Shown here one piece after another: positions 27,950 through 37,213 of a DNA stretch of 64,000 nucleotides; the first letter of the stretch is position 1; every line of letters begins with the position of its first letter. The notes under the pieces are model-generated. The model had not been told where the DNA came from. It made no database searches and worked only from the letters and a program-made list of their open reading frames with translations. A program made the translations under genes and the position numbers. The DNA is taken from the NCBI RefSeq assembly GCF_014779715.1, contig NZ_JACXYU010000002.1, positions 496,001 to 560,000 on the forward strand, read 5' to 3'. This DNA is from Streptomyces chumphonensis (GTDB lineage: Bacteria; Actinomycetota; Actinomycetes; Streptomycetales; Streptomycetaceae).

Positions 27950-27990
27950 CCGGCCCCGCACGGCCGCCCGAAAGCGGTGTGCGGGGCCGG
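27950..27990 (-). terminator. Terminator after dxs
   Basis: A perfect 12-bp stem (ccggccccgcac and its complement) with a 17-base loop lies 27 bases downstream of the dxs stop. It also sits just upstream of the glycosyltransferase start, so that gene's promoter must overlap this hairpin. Confidence 0.65.
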
Positions 27991-28016
27991 ACGTTGTGGG
28001 CGCGGTCGCCCCCGGG

Positions 28017-30011
28017 TCAGTCCCGCGCCGTCTCGCGTTCGCGGGCGGCGGCGGGCTCGTCGTCCTCGTAGCGCCCGTCGAGCCGGGCGACGAGTCCGGT
28101 GACCTGCCGGGCGATGTCGGGCGCGGTCAGCCCGATCTCGGCCAGCACCTCCTTGCGGGAGGCGTGGTCGAGGAAGCGCGGCGGGATGCCGAAGTCCCGC
28201 AGCGGGACGTCGACCCCGGCGTCCCGCAGCGCCTGGGCGACGGCCGAACCGACCCCGCCCGCACGGGAGTTGTCCTCCACGGTGACGACGACGCGGTGCC
28301 GTTCGGCGAGCGACGGCAGCGCCGGATCCACGGGCTTGACCCAGCGCGGGTCGACGACGGTGGTCGAGATGCCCTGGCGGTCGAGGAGTTCGGCGATCTC
28401 CAGGCACATCGGGGCGAGCGCTCCGACGGAGACGAGCAGGACGTCCGGACGCTCCGCGTCGGCCTCCCGCAGCACGTCCGTCCCACCGACCGTGCCGACC
28501 GCCGGGACGGCGGGGCCCACGGCGCCCTTGGAGTAGCGCACGACGGTCGGCGCGTCCGTGACCTCGACGGCCTCGCGCAGCTGCGCCCGCAACTGCTCGG
28601 CGTCGCGCGGCGCCGCGATCCGCAGCCCGGGCACGACCTGGAGGATCGACAGGTCCCACATGCCGTTGTGGGAGGCTCCGTCGGTCCCGGTGACGCCGGC
28701 CCGGTCCAGGACGAAGGTGACCCCGAGGCGGTGCAGGGCGACGTCCATGAGGACCTGGTCGAAGGCGCGGTTGAGGAAGGTCGCGTAGACCGCGAAGACG
28801 GGGTGCAGCCCGCCGTGGGCGAGTCCGGCCGCTGAGACGGCACCGTGCTGCTCGGCGATGCCGACGTCGAACACCCGATCGGGGAACTCCTCGGCGAAGC
28901 GGTGCAGCCCGGTGGGACGCATCATCGCCGCGGTGATGGCGACGACGTCCTTCCGCTCGCGGCCGAGCCGGACCATCTCCTCGGCGAAGACGGAGGTCCA
29001 GTCGGCGCCGGAGGCGGAGACGGGCAGACCGGTGTCCGGGTGGATGACGCCGACGGCGTGGAACTGGTCGGCCTCGTCCAGCCGGGCGGGCTGGTAGCCG
29101 CGGCCCTTCTCGGTCAGGCAGTGGACGATGACCGGGCCGCCGAAGCGCTTGGCCTTCCACAGGGCCGTCTCGACGGCCGCGACGTCGTGCCCGTCGATCG
29201 GGCCGATGTACTTCAGCCCCAGGTCCTCGAAGAGGCCCTGCGGCGCGATGACGTCTTTCAGGCCCTTCTTGGCCCCGTGCAGCGTGCCGTAGAGCGGCTT
29301 GCCGACGACGGGGGTGCGGTTCAGCATCTCCTTGCCCCGGGCGAGGAAGCGCTCGTATCCGTCCGTCGTGCGCAGGGTCGCCAGGTGGCTGGCGAGGCCG
29401 CCGATGGTGGGGGCGTAGGAGCGCTCGTTGTCGTTGACGACGATGACCAGCGGGCGGTCGTTCGCGGCGGCGATGTTGTTCAGCGCCTCCCAGGCCATGC
29501 CGCCGGTGAGGGCGCCGTCGCCGATGACCGCCGCGACGTGGGCCCCGGTGCCCCGCAGCTCGTTCGCCTTGGCGATGCCGTCGGCCCAGCCGAGCACCGT
29601 GGAGGCGTGGCTGTTCTCGATGACGTCGTGCGGCGACTCGGCCTGCGAGGGGTAACCGGACAGTCCGCCCCTGGCCCGCAGCCGGGAGAAGTCCTGGCGG
29701 CCGGTGAGCAGCTTGTGCACGTAGGACTGGTGTCCGGTGTCGAAGAGCACTCTGTCGCGGGGCGAGTCGAACACGCGGTGCAGGGCGATCGTCAGCTCCA
29801 CCACACCGAGGTTCGGGCCGAGGTGGCCGCCGGTCCTGGCCACCGCCTCGACGAGGAACGTACGGATCTCCGCGGCGAGCGCGTCGAGCTGCTCCGGGGT
29901 CAGTCCGTCCAGGTCACGCGGTCCCGAGATGCTGGGCAGCAGCGGTCCACTGGTCGGGGGCGTGCTCCCTGCCGCACCGGGTCGTCGCGGTTCACGCGGC
30001 ACCTTTGGCAC
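28017..30011 (-). CDS. dxs: 1-deoxy-D-xylulose-5-phosphate synthase
   Basis: Dxs condenses pyruvate and glyceraldehyde 3-phosphate to DXP, the entry step of the MEP isoprenoid pathway. The 664-residue protein has [16 protein letters not shown], the thiamine-diphosphate motif [29 protein letters not shown], the catalytic Glu region [18 protein letters not shown] and ASHNGMWDL. The GTG at 30011 is preceded by AAGGAGG 4 bases away, so the extra 25-residue N-terminus ([11 protein letters not shown]...) is probably real. It lies downstream of the xylFGH operon, separated by a terminator. Confidence 0.95.
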   Translation of the reverse strand: MPKVPREPRRPGAAGSTPPTSGPLLPSISGPRDLDGLTPEQLDALAAEIRTFLVEAVARTGGHLGPNLGVVELTIALHRVFDSPRDRVLFDTGHQSYVHKLLTGRQDFSRLRARGGLSGYPSQAESPHDVIENSHASTVLGWADGIAKANELRGTGAHVAAVIGDGALTGGMAWEALNNIAAANDRPLVIVVNDNERSYAPTIGGLASHLATLRTTDGYERFLARGKEMLNRTPVVGKPLYGTLHGAKKGLKDVIAPQGLFEDLGLKYIGPIDGHDVAAVETALWKAKRFGGPVIVHCLTEKGRGYQPARLDEADQFHAVGVIHPDTGLPVSASGADWTSVFAEEMVRLGRERKDVVAITAAMMRPTGLHRFAEEFPDRVFDVGIAEQHGAVSAAGLAHGGLHPVFAVYATFLNRAFDQVLMDVALHRLGVTFVLDRAGVTGTDGASHNGMWDLSILQVVPGLRIAAPRDAEQLRAQLREAVEVTDAPTVVRYSKGAVGPAVPAVGTVGGTDVLREADAERPDVLLVSVGALAPMCLEIAELLDRQGISTTVVDPRWVKPVDPALPSLAERHRVVVTVEDNSRAGGVGSAVAQALRDAGVDVPLRDFGIPPRFLDHASRKEVLAEIGLTAPDIARQVTGLVARLDGRYEDDEPAAARERETARD

Positions 30012-30124
30012 TGAGCCTCCTTGCTTTCGGGCGTCTACGCCTGAACACCGATCTGCCCGAGTCTAGTCTTCGCCACCCGGTGGCCGCCCGGCGCGGTGGG
30101 GTGGGGCACCCGACACACGGACGC

Positions 30125-30149
30125 GGGCGGGCCCCGAGGGGGCCCGCCC
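30125..30149 (-). terminator. Terminator after the xylFGH operon
   Basis: A perfect 11-bp stem (gggcgggcccc and its complement) with a gag loop lies 36 bases beyond the xylH stop codon and before the dxs ribosome site. Confidence 0.8.
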
Positions 30150-30184
30150 GCCTGCTCCACCCGGGGGACGACGGTGGGGCGCGC

Positions 30185-31480
30185 CTACGTGCGCCCGGCC
30201 GACCGCTGGGTGCGCCGGGAGACCGAGTCGATCACGACGGCCGCCAGCAGCACCCCTCCGGTGATCATGTACTGGAGGTGGGAGGGGCTGCCCAGCAGCG
30301 CGAGTCCGTTGGAGATCGAACCGATGACCAGCATGCCCAGCAGCGCCGACCACACCGTGCCGCGTCCGCCGAAGAGGCTGGTGCCGCCGATGACGGCGGC
30401 GGCGATGGCCTCCATCAGCAGCACGCCGGAGCCCGCGCCCTGGTCGGCCGCGGCGATGCGGGAGGCGATGAGCAGCCCGCCGAAGGCCGCCATGGTGCCG
30501 GCGAGGGAGAACACCGAGATCCGCACGGCGGTCACGTTGATGCCCGCCCGCCGCGCCGCCTCGGTGTTCCCGCCCAGCGCGAAGACCCGCCGGCCCCACG
30601 TCGTGCGGCGGACCACGAAGTCGAACACCACGAGGACGGCGAGGAAGATCACCAGGGCCAGCGGGAGGCCCTTGTACTGGTTCAGGGTGTAGGCCAGCAG
30701 GAACGCCGCGAGGGCGAGGGCACCGGTGCGCACGGCGATCTCGCTCAGCGGCCGGGCGGGGACGCCGACGCCGACGCGGCGGCGGTGCTCGCTCCACTGG
30801 GCGGCGAAGTAGCCGAGGACGGCGAGGAGCGCCAGACCGTAGGCGGCGGCGACGTCGGTGAAGAAGTGGCTCGTCATGGAGCCGACGAGCCCGTCCTTGT
30901 CCAGGTTGACGGTGCCGTCGCTGGAGAGGACCTGGAGCATGAGGCCGTTCCAGAACAGCAGGCCCGCCAGGGTGACCACGAAGGCCGGGACACCGACGCG
31001 GGCGAAGAAGAAGCCGTGCACGGCGCCGGCGAGCGCTCCGGTGAGCAGGGCCACGAGGAGCGCGAGCCACTCGGTGATGCCCTCGTTGACGGCCAGCACG
31101 GCGAAGACCGCTCCGGCCAGTCCGCTGACCGAGCCGACCGACAGGTCGATCTCGCCGAGCAGCAGCACGAAGACGATGCCCACCGCGATGAGCCCGGTGC
31201 CGACGATGTAGACGGAGAGGTTGCTGACGTTCTGCGCGGACAGGAAGCTGGGTTCCAGCAGCCAGAACACGACCCAGATGACGGCCAGTCCGAGGACGAC
31301 GGGCACCGAGCCGAGTTCGCCGCTGCGCATCCGGCGCAGGAAGTCGCTCCAGTAGCCGGCCAGACCGTCGGAGCGGACGAGCAGCCGGGGGTCGGTCGCG
31401 GGCGGCGGGGTGGCGGGGGGCGTCGGCCCGGAGGAGGCGTCCGGGGCGTCCCCGGGGGTCCTGGAAAGGTCGGTGGTCAC
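30185..31480 (-). CDS. xylH: Xylose-type sugar ABC transporter permease
   Basis: The 431-residue BPD_transp_2 (RbsC/XylH) permease has ten or more hydrophobic segments. Diagnostic blocks are LLGEIDLSVGSVSGLAG, TLAGLLFWNGLML, FALGGNTEAARRAGINV and GGTSLFGGRGTVWSALLG. It forms the membrane channel for the XylF/XylG system. Its GTG overlaps the stop of the ATPase gene (GTGA), so the two are coupled. The substrate is inferred from operon order and similarity to the S. coelicolor xylFGH locus beside rok7B7; xylose transport is not proven by sequence. Confidence 0.9.
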   Translation of the reverse strand: MTTDLSRTPGDAPDASSGPTPPATPPPATDPRLLVRSDGLAGYWSDFLRRMRSGELGSVPVVLGLAVIWVVFWLLEPSFLSAQNVSNLSVYIVGTGLIAVGIVFVLLLGEIDLSVGSVSGLAGAVFAVLAVNEGITEWLALLVALLTGALAGAVHGFFFARVGVPAFVVTLAGLLFWNGLMLQVLSSDGTVNLDKDGLVGSMTSHFFTDVAAAYGLALLAVLGYFAAQWSEHRRRVGVGVPARPLSEIAVRTGALALAAFLLAYTLNQYKGLPLALVIFLAVLVVFDFVVRRTTWGRRVFALGGNTEAARRAGINVTAVRISVFSLAGTMAAFGGLLIASRIAAADQGAGSGVLLMEAIAAAVIGGTSLFGGRGTVWSALLGMLVIGSISNGLALLGSPSHLQYMITGGVLLAAVVIDSVSRRTQRSAGRT

Positions 31481-32268
31481 TGCGGTGCCTCCGTCTTCGG
31501 CTCCGTGCTGCGCGCCCGGCGTCGGGTCACGGCGTTGTCGGTGGCGCCGGTGATGGCGGCGATGACCTCCTCCTGCGAGGTGGTCGCCACGTCGAAGACG
31601 CCGTTGTTGCGGCCGAGCCGGAGGACGGCCACCTGGTCCGCCACGGCTTTGACGTCGGCCATGTTGTGGCTGATGAGGACGACGGCCAGACCGCGTTCCC
31701 GCAGCCGCTCCACCAGGTCGAGGACCTGGGCGGTCTGCTCGACGCCGAGGGCCGCGGTGGGTTCGTCCAGGATGACCAGGCGGGGCTCGCCGAGCATGGA
31801 GCGGGCGATGGCGACGGTCTGCCGCTGGCCGCCGGAGAGCGAGGCGACCGGGATGCGGACGCTGGGGATGCGGATGGACAGGGTGGCGAGCAGTTCGCGG
31901 CTGCGGCGTTCCATCTCCACCTCGTCCAGTACGCCGGAACGTTTCAGCTCACGGCCGAGGAAGAGGTTGCCGACGACGTCGAGGTTGTCGCAGAGCGCGA
32001 GGTCCTGGTAGACGGTGGCGATCCCCAGGTCCTGCGCGTCGTGCGGACGGCCGACCCGGGCGGGGACGCCCTGCCACAGGAGCTCCCCCGCGTCGGCCGG
32101 GCCGACCCCGGCGATGGCCTTGACCAGGGTGGACTTCCCGGCGCCGTTGTCGCCGACGAGGGCGACGACCTCACCCGCGTGCACCTCCAGGTCGACGTCG
32201 GTGAGCGCCTGGACGGCACCGAAGCGTTTGGAGACGCCGCGCAGCGCCAGTACCGGCGTAGTGGACAT
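31477..32268 (-). CDS. xylG: Xylose-type sugar ABC transporter ATP-binding protein
   Basis: This 263-residue ATPase has a single ABC domain, unlike the double-domain RbsA type. It shows Walker A VGDNGAGKSTLVKAI, the Q loop TVYQDLALCDNL, the signature SLSGGQRQTVAIARSM, Walker B RLVILDEPTAALG and the H loop VVLISHNMADVKAVADQV. The ATG at 32268 follows an aaggagt 6 bases upstream; the open frame before it is random. It lies 83 bases downstream of xylF across a hairpin and overlaps xylH. Confidence 0.93.
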   Translation of the reverse strand: MSTTPVLALRGVSKRFGAVQALTDVDLEVHAGEVVALVGDNGAGKSTLVKAIAGVGPADAGELLWQGVPARVGRPHDAQDLGIATVYQDLALCDNLDVVGNLFLGRELKRSGVLDEVEMERRSRELLATLSIRIPSVRIPVASLSGGQRQTVAIARSMLGEPRLVILDEPTAALGVEQTAQVLDLVERLRERGLAVVLISHNMADVKAVADQVAVLRLGRNNGVFDVATTSQEEVIAAITGATDNAVTRRRARSTEPKTEAPQ

Positions 32269-32318
32269 AGGACAACTCCTTGCGAGGGGGCGGACTGAGG
32301 GGCCCTGCCGGACCAGAG

Positions 32319-32346
32319 GGCGCCCGGGAGCGGCGTCCCGGGCGCC
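32319..32346 (-). terminator. Intercistronic hairpin between xylF and xylG
   Basis: A perfect 11-bp stem (ggcgcccggga and its complement) with a 6-base loop begins 5 bases after the xylF stop. Placed inside the operon, it probably protects the xylF mRNA or attenuates read-through so that binding protein exceeds transporter. Confidence 0.7.
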
Positions 32347-32351
32347 GGGCG

Positions 32352-33464
32352 TCACATCAGTCCGGCCTGCTCGCACGCCGCGCGGAACTTGGGCGTGCAG
32401 ATCTCCTCAAGGGTGTAGAGGTTGTCCTTCAGGACGGTCTCCTCGACGTTCTCCACGGTCAGCGCGACGGGCTTGACGAGCGTCGCGGGCACGCCCTCGG
32501 TGGTCGGGCTGTCGATCGTGGCCTCGGCCGGGACGTCCTCGCCGCGGGCCAGCGCGATGGCCATCTCGGCCGCCGCGTCCGCCTCGGGGCGGTAGGGCTT
32601 GTAGACGCTCATGTACTGGGTGCCGGCGATGATGCGCTGCACTCCGGCCAGTTCCGCGTCCTGACCGGTGACGGGGGGCAGTTCGTCGAAGCCCGCCTGT
32701 TCGAGCGCGGTGATGATGCCGCCGGCCATGCCGTCGTTCGCCGAGTAGACCCCGACGATGTCGTCCTCGCCCAGCGCCGCGATGGCGCCGTTCATGTTCT
32801 TGTTGGCCTCGCTCGGCTTCCACTCGGTGGTGTCGTAGGACTTGCCGATGGTCACCTCGCCCTCCAGCACGGAGAGGGCGCCCTTCTTGAACATCGCGGC
32901 GTTGGGGTCGGTCGGCGAGCCGTTCATCATGACGATCTGCCCGTCCCGGGCGTCGTCGCCGAGCGCTTCGAGCAGCGCCTTCCCCTGCACGCGGCCCACC
33001 TCCTCGTTGTCGAAGGAGGTGTAGGCGTCGATCGGGCCCTCGGCCAGCCGGTCGTAGGCGACGACGGGGATACCGGCCTCGTCCGCCTTCTCGACCGATC
33101 CGGCGATGGACTTGGAGTCCACGGCGTCCAGGATGATGACGTCCACGCCCTTGGTGATGAGCGAGTTCATCTGCTGCTGCTGGGCGGAGGAGTTCTGCTT
33201 GGCGTTGTTGTAGGTGATCGTGCAGTCGGAGCAGAGCTGCTTGATCTTCGCCTCGATCAGCGGCCGGTCGAACTTCTCGTAGCGCGCGGTCTGGTCCTCC
33301 GGCAGCAGCAGGCCGATGGAGAGCGGACCGTCGTTCCTGTCGCCGTTCTTGTCGTCGGGCGTGTCGTCGCCGTCCGCCTCCTTGGCGCTGCCGCACGCGG
33401 CGAGCGAGAGGGCCATGGCGGACGCGGCCAGAACGACTGCGGCACGACGCAGTGTTGCGCTCAT
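32352..33464 (-). CDS. xylF: Xylose-type sugar-binding lipoprotein
   Basis: The 370-residue periplasmic-binding-protein type I starts with a lipoprotein signal peptide (basic ATLRRAA, hydrophobic stretch, lipobox SLAAC). The mature protein has IGLLLPEDQTARYEKFDRPL at the first strand and LITKGVDVIILDAVDSKSIA. The ligand-binding segment VVAYDRLAEGPIDAYTSFDN is typical of XylF, and VYSANDGMAGGIITAL follows. It delivers sugar to XylH/XylG on the outside of the membrane. The start codon lies 10 bases after gggaggt. The operon probably starts in the AT-richer region at 33540-33572. Confidence 0.92.
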   Translation of the reverse strand: MSATLRRAAVVLAASAMALSLAACGSAKEADGDDTPDDKNGDRNDGPLSIGLLLPEDQTARYEKFDRPLIEAKIKQLCSDCTITYNNAKQNSSAQQQQMNSLITKGVDVIILDAVDSKSIAGSVEKADEAGIPVVAYDRLAEGPIDAYTSFDNEEVGRVQGKALLEALGDDARDGQIVMMNGSPTDPNAAMFKKGALSVLEGEVTIGKSYDTTEWKPSEANKNMNGAIAALGEDDIVGVYSANDGMAGGIITALEQAGFDELPPVTGQDAELAGVQRIIAGTQYMSVYKPYRPEADAAAEMAIALARGEDVPAEATIDSPTTEGVPATLVKPVALTVENVEETVLKDNLYTLEEICTPKFRAACEQAGLM

Positions 33465-33540
33465 GGGTGACTACCTCCCTGACGAGGCCGCGGCGGTGCG
33501 GCCGAGGTGCGCCGAAGTCAACCGTCGGGCCGGGATGCCG

Positions 33541-33570
33541 TCAAGAAGTTAAGCAATAAAGAGAACGCAA
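33541..33570 (-). promoter_or_regulatory. AT-rich putative promoter/operator of xylFGH
   Basis: About 30 bases with roughly 60% A+T (reading ttgcttaacttcttga on the minus strand) stand out in a GC-rich setting. They lie 80-105 bases upstream of xylF and just after the ROK terminator. A ROK-regulator operator would be expected here, but I could not define a clean inverted repeat. Confidence 0.4.
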
Positions 33571-33601
33571 CGATGGCGTGCGTGAACAACCTGAACGCGA
33601 A

Positions 33602-33621
33602 CGGCGCCCGAAAAGGCGCCG
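33602..33621 (-). terminator. Terminator after the ROK regulator gene
   Basis: A perfect 7-bp stem (cggcgcc and its complement) with a cgaaaa loop lies 19 bases beyond the stop codon of the ROK gene and upstream of the xylF promoter region. Confidence 0.6.
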
Positions 33622-33640
33622 GGAACAGGCCGAAAGGGCG

Positions 33641-34837
33641 TCAGACACCCACCGGGAGGGTGTCCGTCGCCGGCTGGAGGAGGGGCGCGTCGCCCATCTC
33701 GTTCAGCACGAGCGCCAGCGCGCCCAGCACCTCGGCCCGGCCGCCGAGCGAACCGGGCACCACCGAGAGCCGGCTGGCGGCGCTCGGGATGGCGTAGCGC
33801 GACACGGACTCGCGGATGGGGTCGAGCACCAGGTCACCGGCGTCGGCGAGATCGCCCCCGAGGATCACCCGGCTGGGGTTGAGCAGGTTCGTGAGGTTCG
33901 CGACGCCGCTGCCGATGTGCCGCCCGATGTCCGAGACCACCCGCCGACAGCCCGGGTCGCCCTCCCGGGCCAGCTCCACGACGCGCGGCATGGTCAGGTC
34001 CGGCCCGTGGCCCGGTGTGAGCAGCGGGAGCACGTAGCGGGCCGCCGTGAACGTCTCCAGGCAGCCGCGGTTGCCGCAGCGGCACACCGGCCCCGACTCG
34101 TCCAGGGTGATGTGGCCGATCTCCCCGGCGGTGCCGCCGGGGCCGCGGTAGACGCGTCCGCCGATGACCAGACCCGCGCCGACACCGCTGGCCACCTTGA
34201 TGTACGCCAGGTCGGCGACGCCGCGCCCGGTGCCCCAGACCAGCTCGCCCAGGGCGCCGAGGTTCGCGTCGTTGTCCACGTGCACGGCCACGCCCAGGCG
34301 TGCGGCGAGGTCGTCGCGCGGGTTGGTGCCCGACCAGCCGGGCAGGATGGCCGTCGAGCCGAGGACGCCGGTCTCCACGTCGATGGGCCCGGGGACGCCG
34401 AGCCCCACCCCGACGATCTTCTCCGCCCGGATGCCGAGCCCGGCCAGCAAGCGCGTGACCAGCGCCTCGGCGTGGTCCAGGCCCTGCGACGCGGAGGCGT
34501 CCACGTCGATCGGCTCGGACTCCTCGGCCAGGACCTTGTGCGCGAGGTTGCCGATGGCCACCCGCAGGTGGGAGTGGCCGAAGTCGACGCCGACGACGAT
34601 TCCGGCGTCCCCCGAGAGGGAGACGCTGCGCGCCCTGCGGCCGCCCGCCGAGGTCGGCGTCACGTCGACGGTCCCGCCCTCCTTGAGCTCCCGGACGATG
34701 TTGGACACGGTGGCGGCCGACAGACCCGTGGTCCGGGCGATCTCCGCCTGGGTCAGCGACCCCGCCGTGCGGACGGCGCGGATCACCCGCTCCAGGTTGG
34801 CCCGGTGCAGCGAGGACTGCGACCCCGGTGTCTCCAC
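33641..34837 (-). CDS. ROK-family transcriptional regulator (Rok7B7-like)
   Basis: The 398-residue protein has an N-terminal winged HTH (LTQAEIARTTGLSAATVSNI) and a ROK sugar-kinase-like domain. The latter shows GVDFGHSHLRVAIGN, VGLGVPGPIDVETG, HVDNDANLGALGEL and the zinc motif CRCGNRGCLETF. Its place between ngcEFG and xylFGH matches Rok7B7 of S. coelicolor, which is reported to affect xylose transport, carbon repression and antibiotic production. I chose the GTG at 34837 because homologues I recall begin with ETPGSQSSLHRANLERV. The ATG at 34882 or the far start at 34921 would add 15 or 28 residues. Confidence 0.88.
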   Translation of the reverse strand: METPGSQSSLHRANLERVIRAVRTAGSLTQAEIARTTGLSAATVSNIVRELKEGGTVDVTPTSAGGRRARSVSLSGDAGIVVGVDFGHSHLRVAIGNLAHKVLAEESEPIDVDASASQGLDHAEALVTRLLAGLGIRAEKIVGVGLGVPGPIDVETGVLGSTAILPGWSGTNPRDDLAARLGVAVHVDNDANLGALGELVWGTGRGVADLAYIKVASGVGAGLVIGGRVYRGPGGTAGEIGHITLDESGPVCRCGNRGCLETFTAARYVLPLLTPGHGPDLTMPRVVELAREGDPGCRRVVSDIGRHIGSGVANLTNLLNPSRVILGGDLADAGDLVLDPIRESVSRYAIPSAASRLSVVPGSLGGRAEVLGALALVLNEMGDAPLLQPATDTLPVGV

Positions 34838-35020
34838 TACTGACCCACTCCCGCCCGTCGCGACACGGTCCGCTTCCAACATATGAACCCTAAGGGGACC
34901 GTGTGGGGAGGTTTCCGTCAACCCCTTGAGCGGGGCACGCGCTCAGATGTGGTGGACGTGACGGACCGGGAGCCGTGGTTCTCCGGGGACCGAAGGGGCA
35001 GACGGGTCGATGTACGGACG

Positions 35021-35039
35021 CACCCCCTCCGGGTGCGGA
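35021..35039 (-). terminator. Terminator after ngcEFG
   Basis: A perfect 7-bp stem (cgcaccc / gggtgcg) with a 5-base loop lies 20 bases after the ngcG stop codon and upstream of the ROK gene. Confidence 0.65.
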
Positions 35040-35058
35040 CCCCGGGGTAGGGCCGGGC

Positions 35059-35988
35059 CTACTTGACGGCTCCCGCCGTCAGCCCTTCCTGGACCTGCCG
35101 CTGGAAGACCATGTACACGACCAAAATGGGCAGCATCGCGATGGTCAGCCCGGCGAAGAGGGCACCCCAGTCCCCCTCGTAGCCCTGGCTCACGGAGAGC
35201 TCGGCCAGCCCCTGGGTGAGCAGCGCCTCGTCCCGGCTCTCGGAGTTCAGTGCCAGCGGCAGGAAGAACTGGTTCCACTGCCCCAGGAAGTTGAAGATCC
35301 CGATGCTGATGAGGCCCGGGCGGGCCATGGGCAGCATGATCTGGAAGAACGTGCGGCTGTGCGAGGCACCGTCGATCGTGGCCGCCTCGGCGACACTGCC
35401 CGGCAGCGTCCGGAAGAAGGCGGTCATGAAGAACGTCGTGAACGGCAGCGAGTAGGCGATGTAGACGAGCACCAGACCCAGCTTGGTGTCCAGCAGGCCC
35501 ATGGTGTCCATCACGAAGAACAGCGGCACGACGGCGAGGATGATCGGGAACATCATGCCGCCCGCGAACAGCAGGTACACCGCCCGGCTGCCGAAGAAGC
35601 CGAAGCGCGCGATGACGTAGGCGGCCATGGAACCGAGCAGCATGGTGCCGGGCAGCGAACCGGCCAGCACGATCACCGAGTTCAGGGCGTACTGCCCGAT
35701 GTTGGCGTCCGACCAGGCGTTCGCGAAGTTCTCGAAGCTGAGGTCCGTGGGCCAGCCGAAGGGCTGCCCCTGGATCTTCCCCGACTCGCGCAGCGAGTTG
35801 ACCATGACCCACAGCAGCGGGCCGGCGGCCATGACCGACCACAGCACGAGGAAGGCGCCGGAGAAGACGTTCAGGGCCGCGCCGTCCTTCGCGCCGCCCC
35901 CGGCCGGTCGGTCGGGGCCGTGCGTCGGGCGTTCGTCGAGGTCGGCCCCGGCGTCCCCGGTGGGCTGGTCGGTGCGGATGGCGCTCAT
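35059..35988 (-). CDS. ngcG: GlcNAc/chitobiose ABC transporter permease NgcG
   Basis: The 309-residue MalG-type permease has a charged, disordered N-terminus (about 35 residues) and then six membrane helices. The ATPase-docking EAA loop reads VAEAATIDGASHSRTFFQIM, and the C-terminal MVFQRQVQEGLTAGAVK is classic for MalG. It works with NgcF. No ATPase is encoded here; the shared ATPase MsiK energises such carbohydrate-uptake systems in streptomycetes. It follows ngcF with a 21-base gap. Confidence 0.9.
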   Translation of the reverse strand: MSAIRTDQPTGDAGADLDERPTHGPDRPAGGGAKDGAALNVFSGAFLVLWSVMAAGPLLWVMVNSLRESGKIQGQPFGWPTDLSFENFANAWSDANIGQYALNSVIVLAGSLPGTMLLGSMAAYVIARFGFFGSRAVYLLFAGGMMFPIILAVVPLFFVMDTMGLLDTKLGLVLVYIAYSLPFTTFFMTAFFRTLPGSVAEAATIDGASHSRTFFQIMLPMARPGLISIGIFNFLGQWNQFFLPLALNSESRDEALLTQGLAELSVSQGYEGDWGALFAGLTIAMLPILVVYMVFQRQVQEGLTAGAVK

Positions 35989-36009
35989 CGGTCCGTCTCC
36001 CCGCTCGTC

Positions 36010-37110
36010 TCAGTACTCGATGCGCTCACGCCGGCCGACCAGCATCATGATCGCCGCGAAGGCCATGGTGACCAGCAGGAGGACGACACCGATGGCGGTG
36101 GCGTAGCCCGCCTGCGCGGACTCGAACGCCTTCTTGTACAGGTACACCGGCGTGACCAGCGTGGAGTTGCCGGGCCCGCCCTTGTTGATCGTCATGATGT
36201 GCACGATGGCGAAGGCGTCCAGGGCCTGGATGCCCATGTAGATCCAGCCCGTCCGCACGCTGTCCCCGATCAGGGGGAGCGTCACGCGGAAGAAGGTGAC
36301 CGTGCGCCCGGCACCGTCCAGCAGGGCCGCCTCGTAGATGTCCTTGGGCACCGAGCCCATCGCGGCCGAGAAGAGCACCACGTAGAAGCCGATGAAGCTC
36401 CAGCACAGGACGAAGAGCACCGACCACAGGGCGAGGTCGGGGTCCGCCAGCCAGTTCTGCGCCAGCCCGTCGAGCCCCACCGCGCGGAAGGCCTCGTTCA
36501 GTGGTCCGGTGATCGGGTCGTAGACCGCGGCCCAGACGACCCCGATGATCGCCACCGAGATGACCTGCGGGAAGAAGTACACGATCGTGTAGAACTTCGC
36601 GCCCCGCACGCCCGAGATCGCCTCGCCACGGGCCCGTCGCCCGCCCGCCCGCAGCATGAAGGCGAAGAACAGGCCGAGGCCGAGCGTCAGCGCGGGCGCG
36701 AGGACGAGGAAGGTCAGGCTGTTGGTCAGCGAGGCCCAGAAGTCGGAGTCGTCCAGCAGCCGCTCGTAGTTCTCCAGGCCCACGAACGTGAAGTCCGCGC
36801 TGTAGCCCGTCCAGTCCGTCAGCGAGTAGTAGAACGCCTGGACGAACGGCGACACCACGAAGACGGCGTAGATCGCCAGGGGCAGCGCGAGGAAGCCGCA
36901 GACGAACCGGTACTTGTCGAGCGTGCGGTACCGCCGGTCGTGCTTCACCCGGGACGGGGTGAGCCGGGGCGGTAGCAGGAACGCCAGGACGAAGAGCGGA
37001 ATCTCGGCGGGACGCAGCCGCCGCGCGGCGGACGTCCGCTCCGGGGGCTCCGGCCCGTCCGGAGTCCCGGACCCGGCCGGGCCCGCCGTAACCTGCGCGC
37101 CGGTCGCCAT
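36010..37110 (-). CDS. ngcF: GlcNAc/chitobiose ABC transporter permease NgcF
   Basis: The 366-residue MalF-type permease has a 60-residue cytoplasmic tail, six predicted membrane helices and the EAA loop IYEAALLDGAGRTVTFFRVT. The family signature FYYSLTDWTGYSADFTFVGL lies in the first periplasmic segment. It is the second gene of ngcEFG, separated from ngcE by a strong hairpin, and pairs with NgcG. Substrate is inferred from the adjacent NgcE. Confidence 0.9.
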   Translation of the reverse strand: MATGAQVTAGPAGSGTPDGPEPPERTSAARRLRPAEIPLFVLAFLLPPRLTPSRVKHDRRYRTLDKYRFVCGFLALPLAIYAVFVVSPFVQAFYYSLTDWTGYSADFTFVGLENYERLLDDSDFWASLTNSLTFLVLAPALTLGLGLFFAFMLRAGGRRARGEAISGVRGAKFYTIVYFFPQVISVAIIGVVWAAVYDPITGPLNEAFRAVGLDGLAQNWLADPDLALWSVLFVLCWSFIGFYVVLFSAAMGSVPKDIYEAALLDGAGRTVTFFRVTLPLIGDSVRTGWIYMGIQALDAFAIVHIMTINKGGPGNSTLVTPVYLYKKAFESAQAGYATAIGVVLLLVTMAFAAIMMLVGRRERIEY

Positions 37111-37176
37111 GGGCCTCCCGCTTTCCTCACCGCGCCGGTGACCGGCGTGTCGCGACTACTGCCAACGGCTGGGCGG

Positions 37177-37210
37177 GCGGTGCCGCCCGCCCGCGGGCGG
37201 GCGGCACCGC
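37177..37210 (-). terminator. Strong intercistronic hairpin between ngcE and ngcF
   Basis: A perfect 16-bp GC stem with a 2-base loop begins 4 bases after the ngcE stop and lies within the ngc operon. As after xylF, it probably raises the ratio of binding protein to permease. Confidence 0.8.
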
Positions 37211-37213
37211 CGC

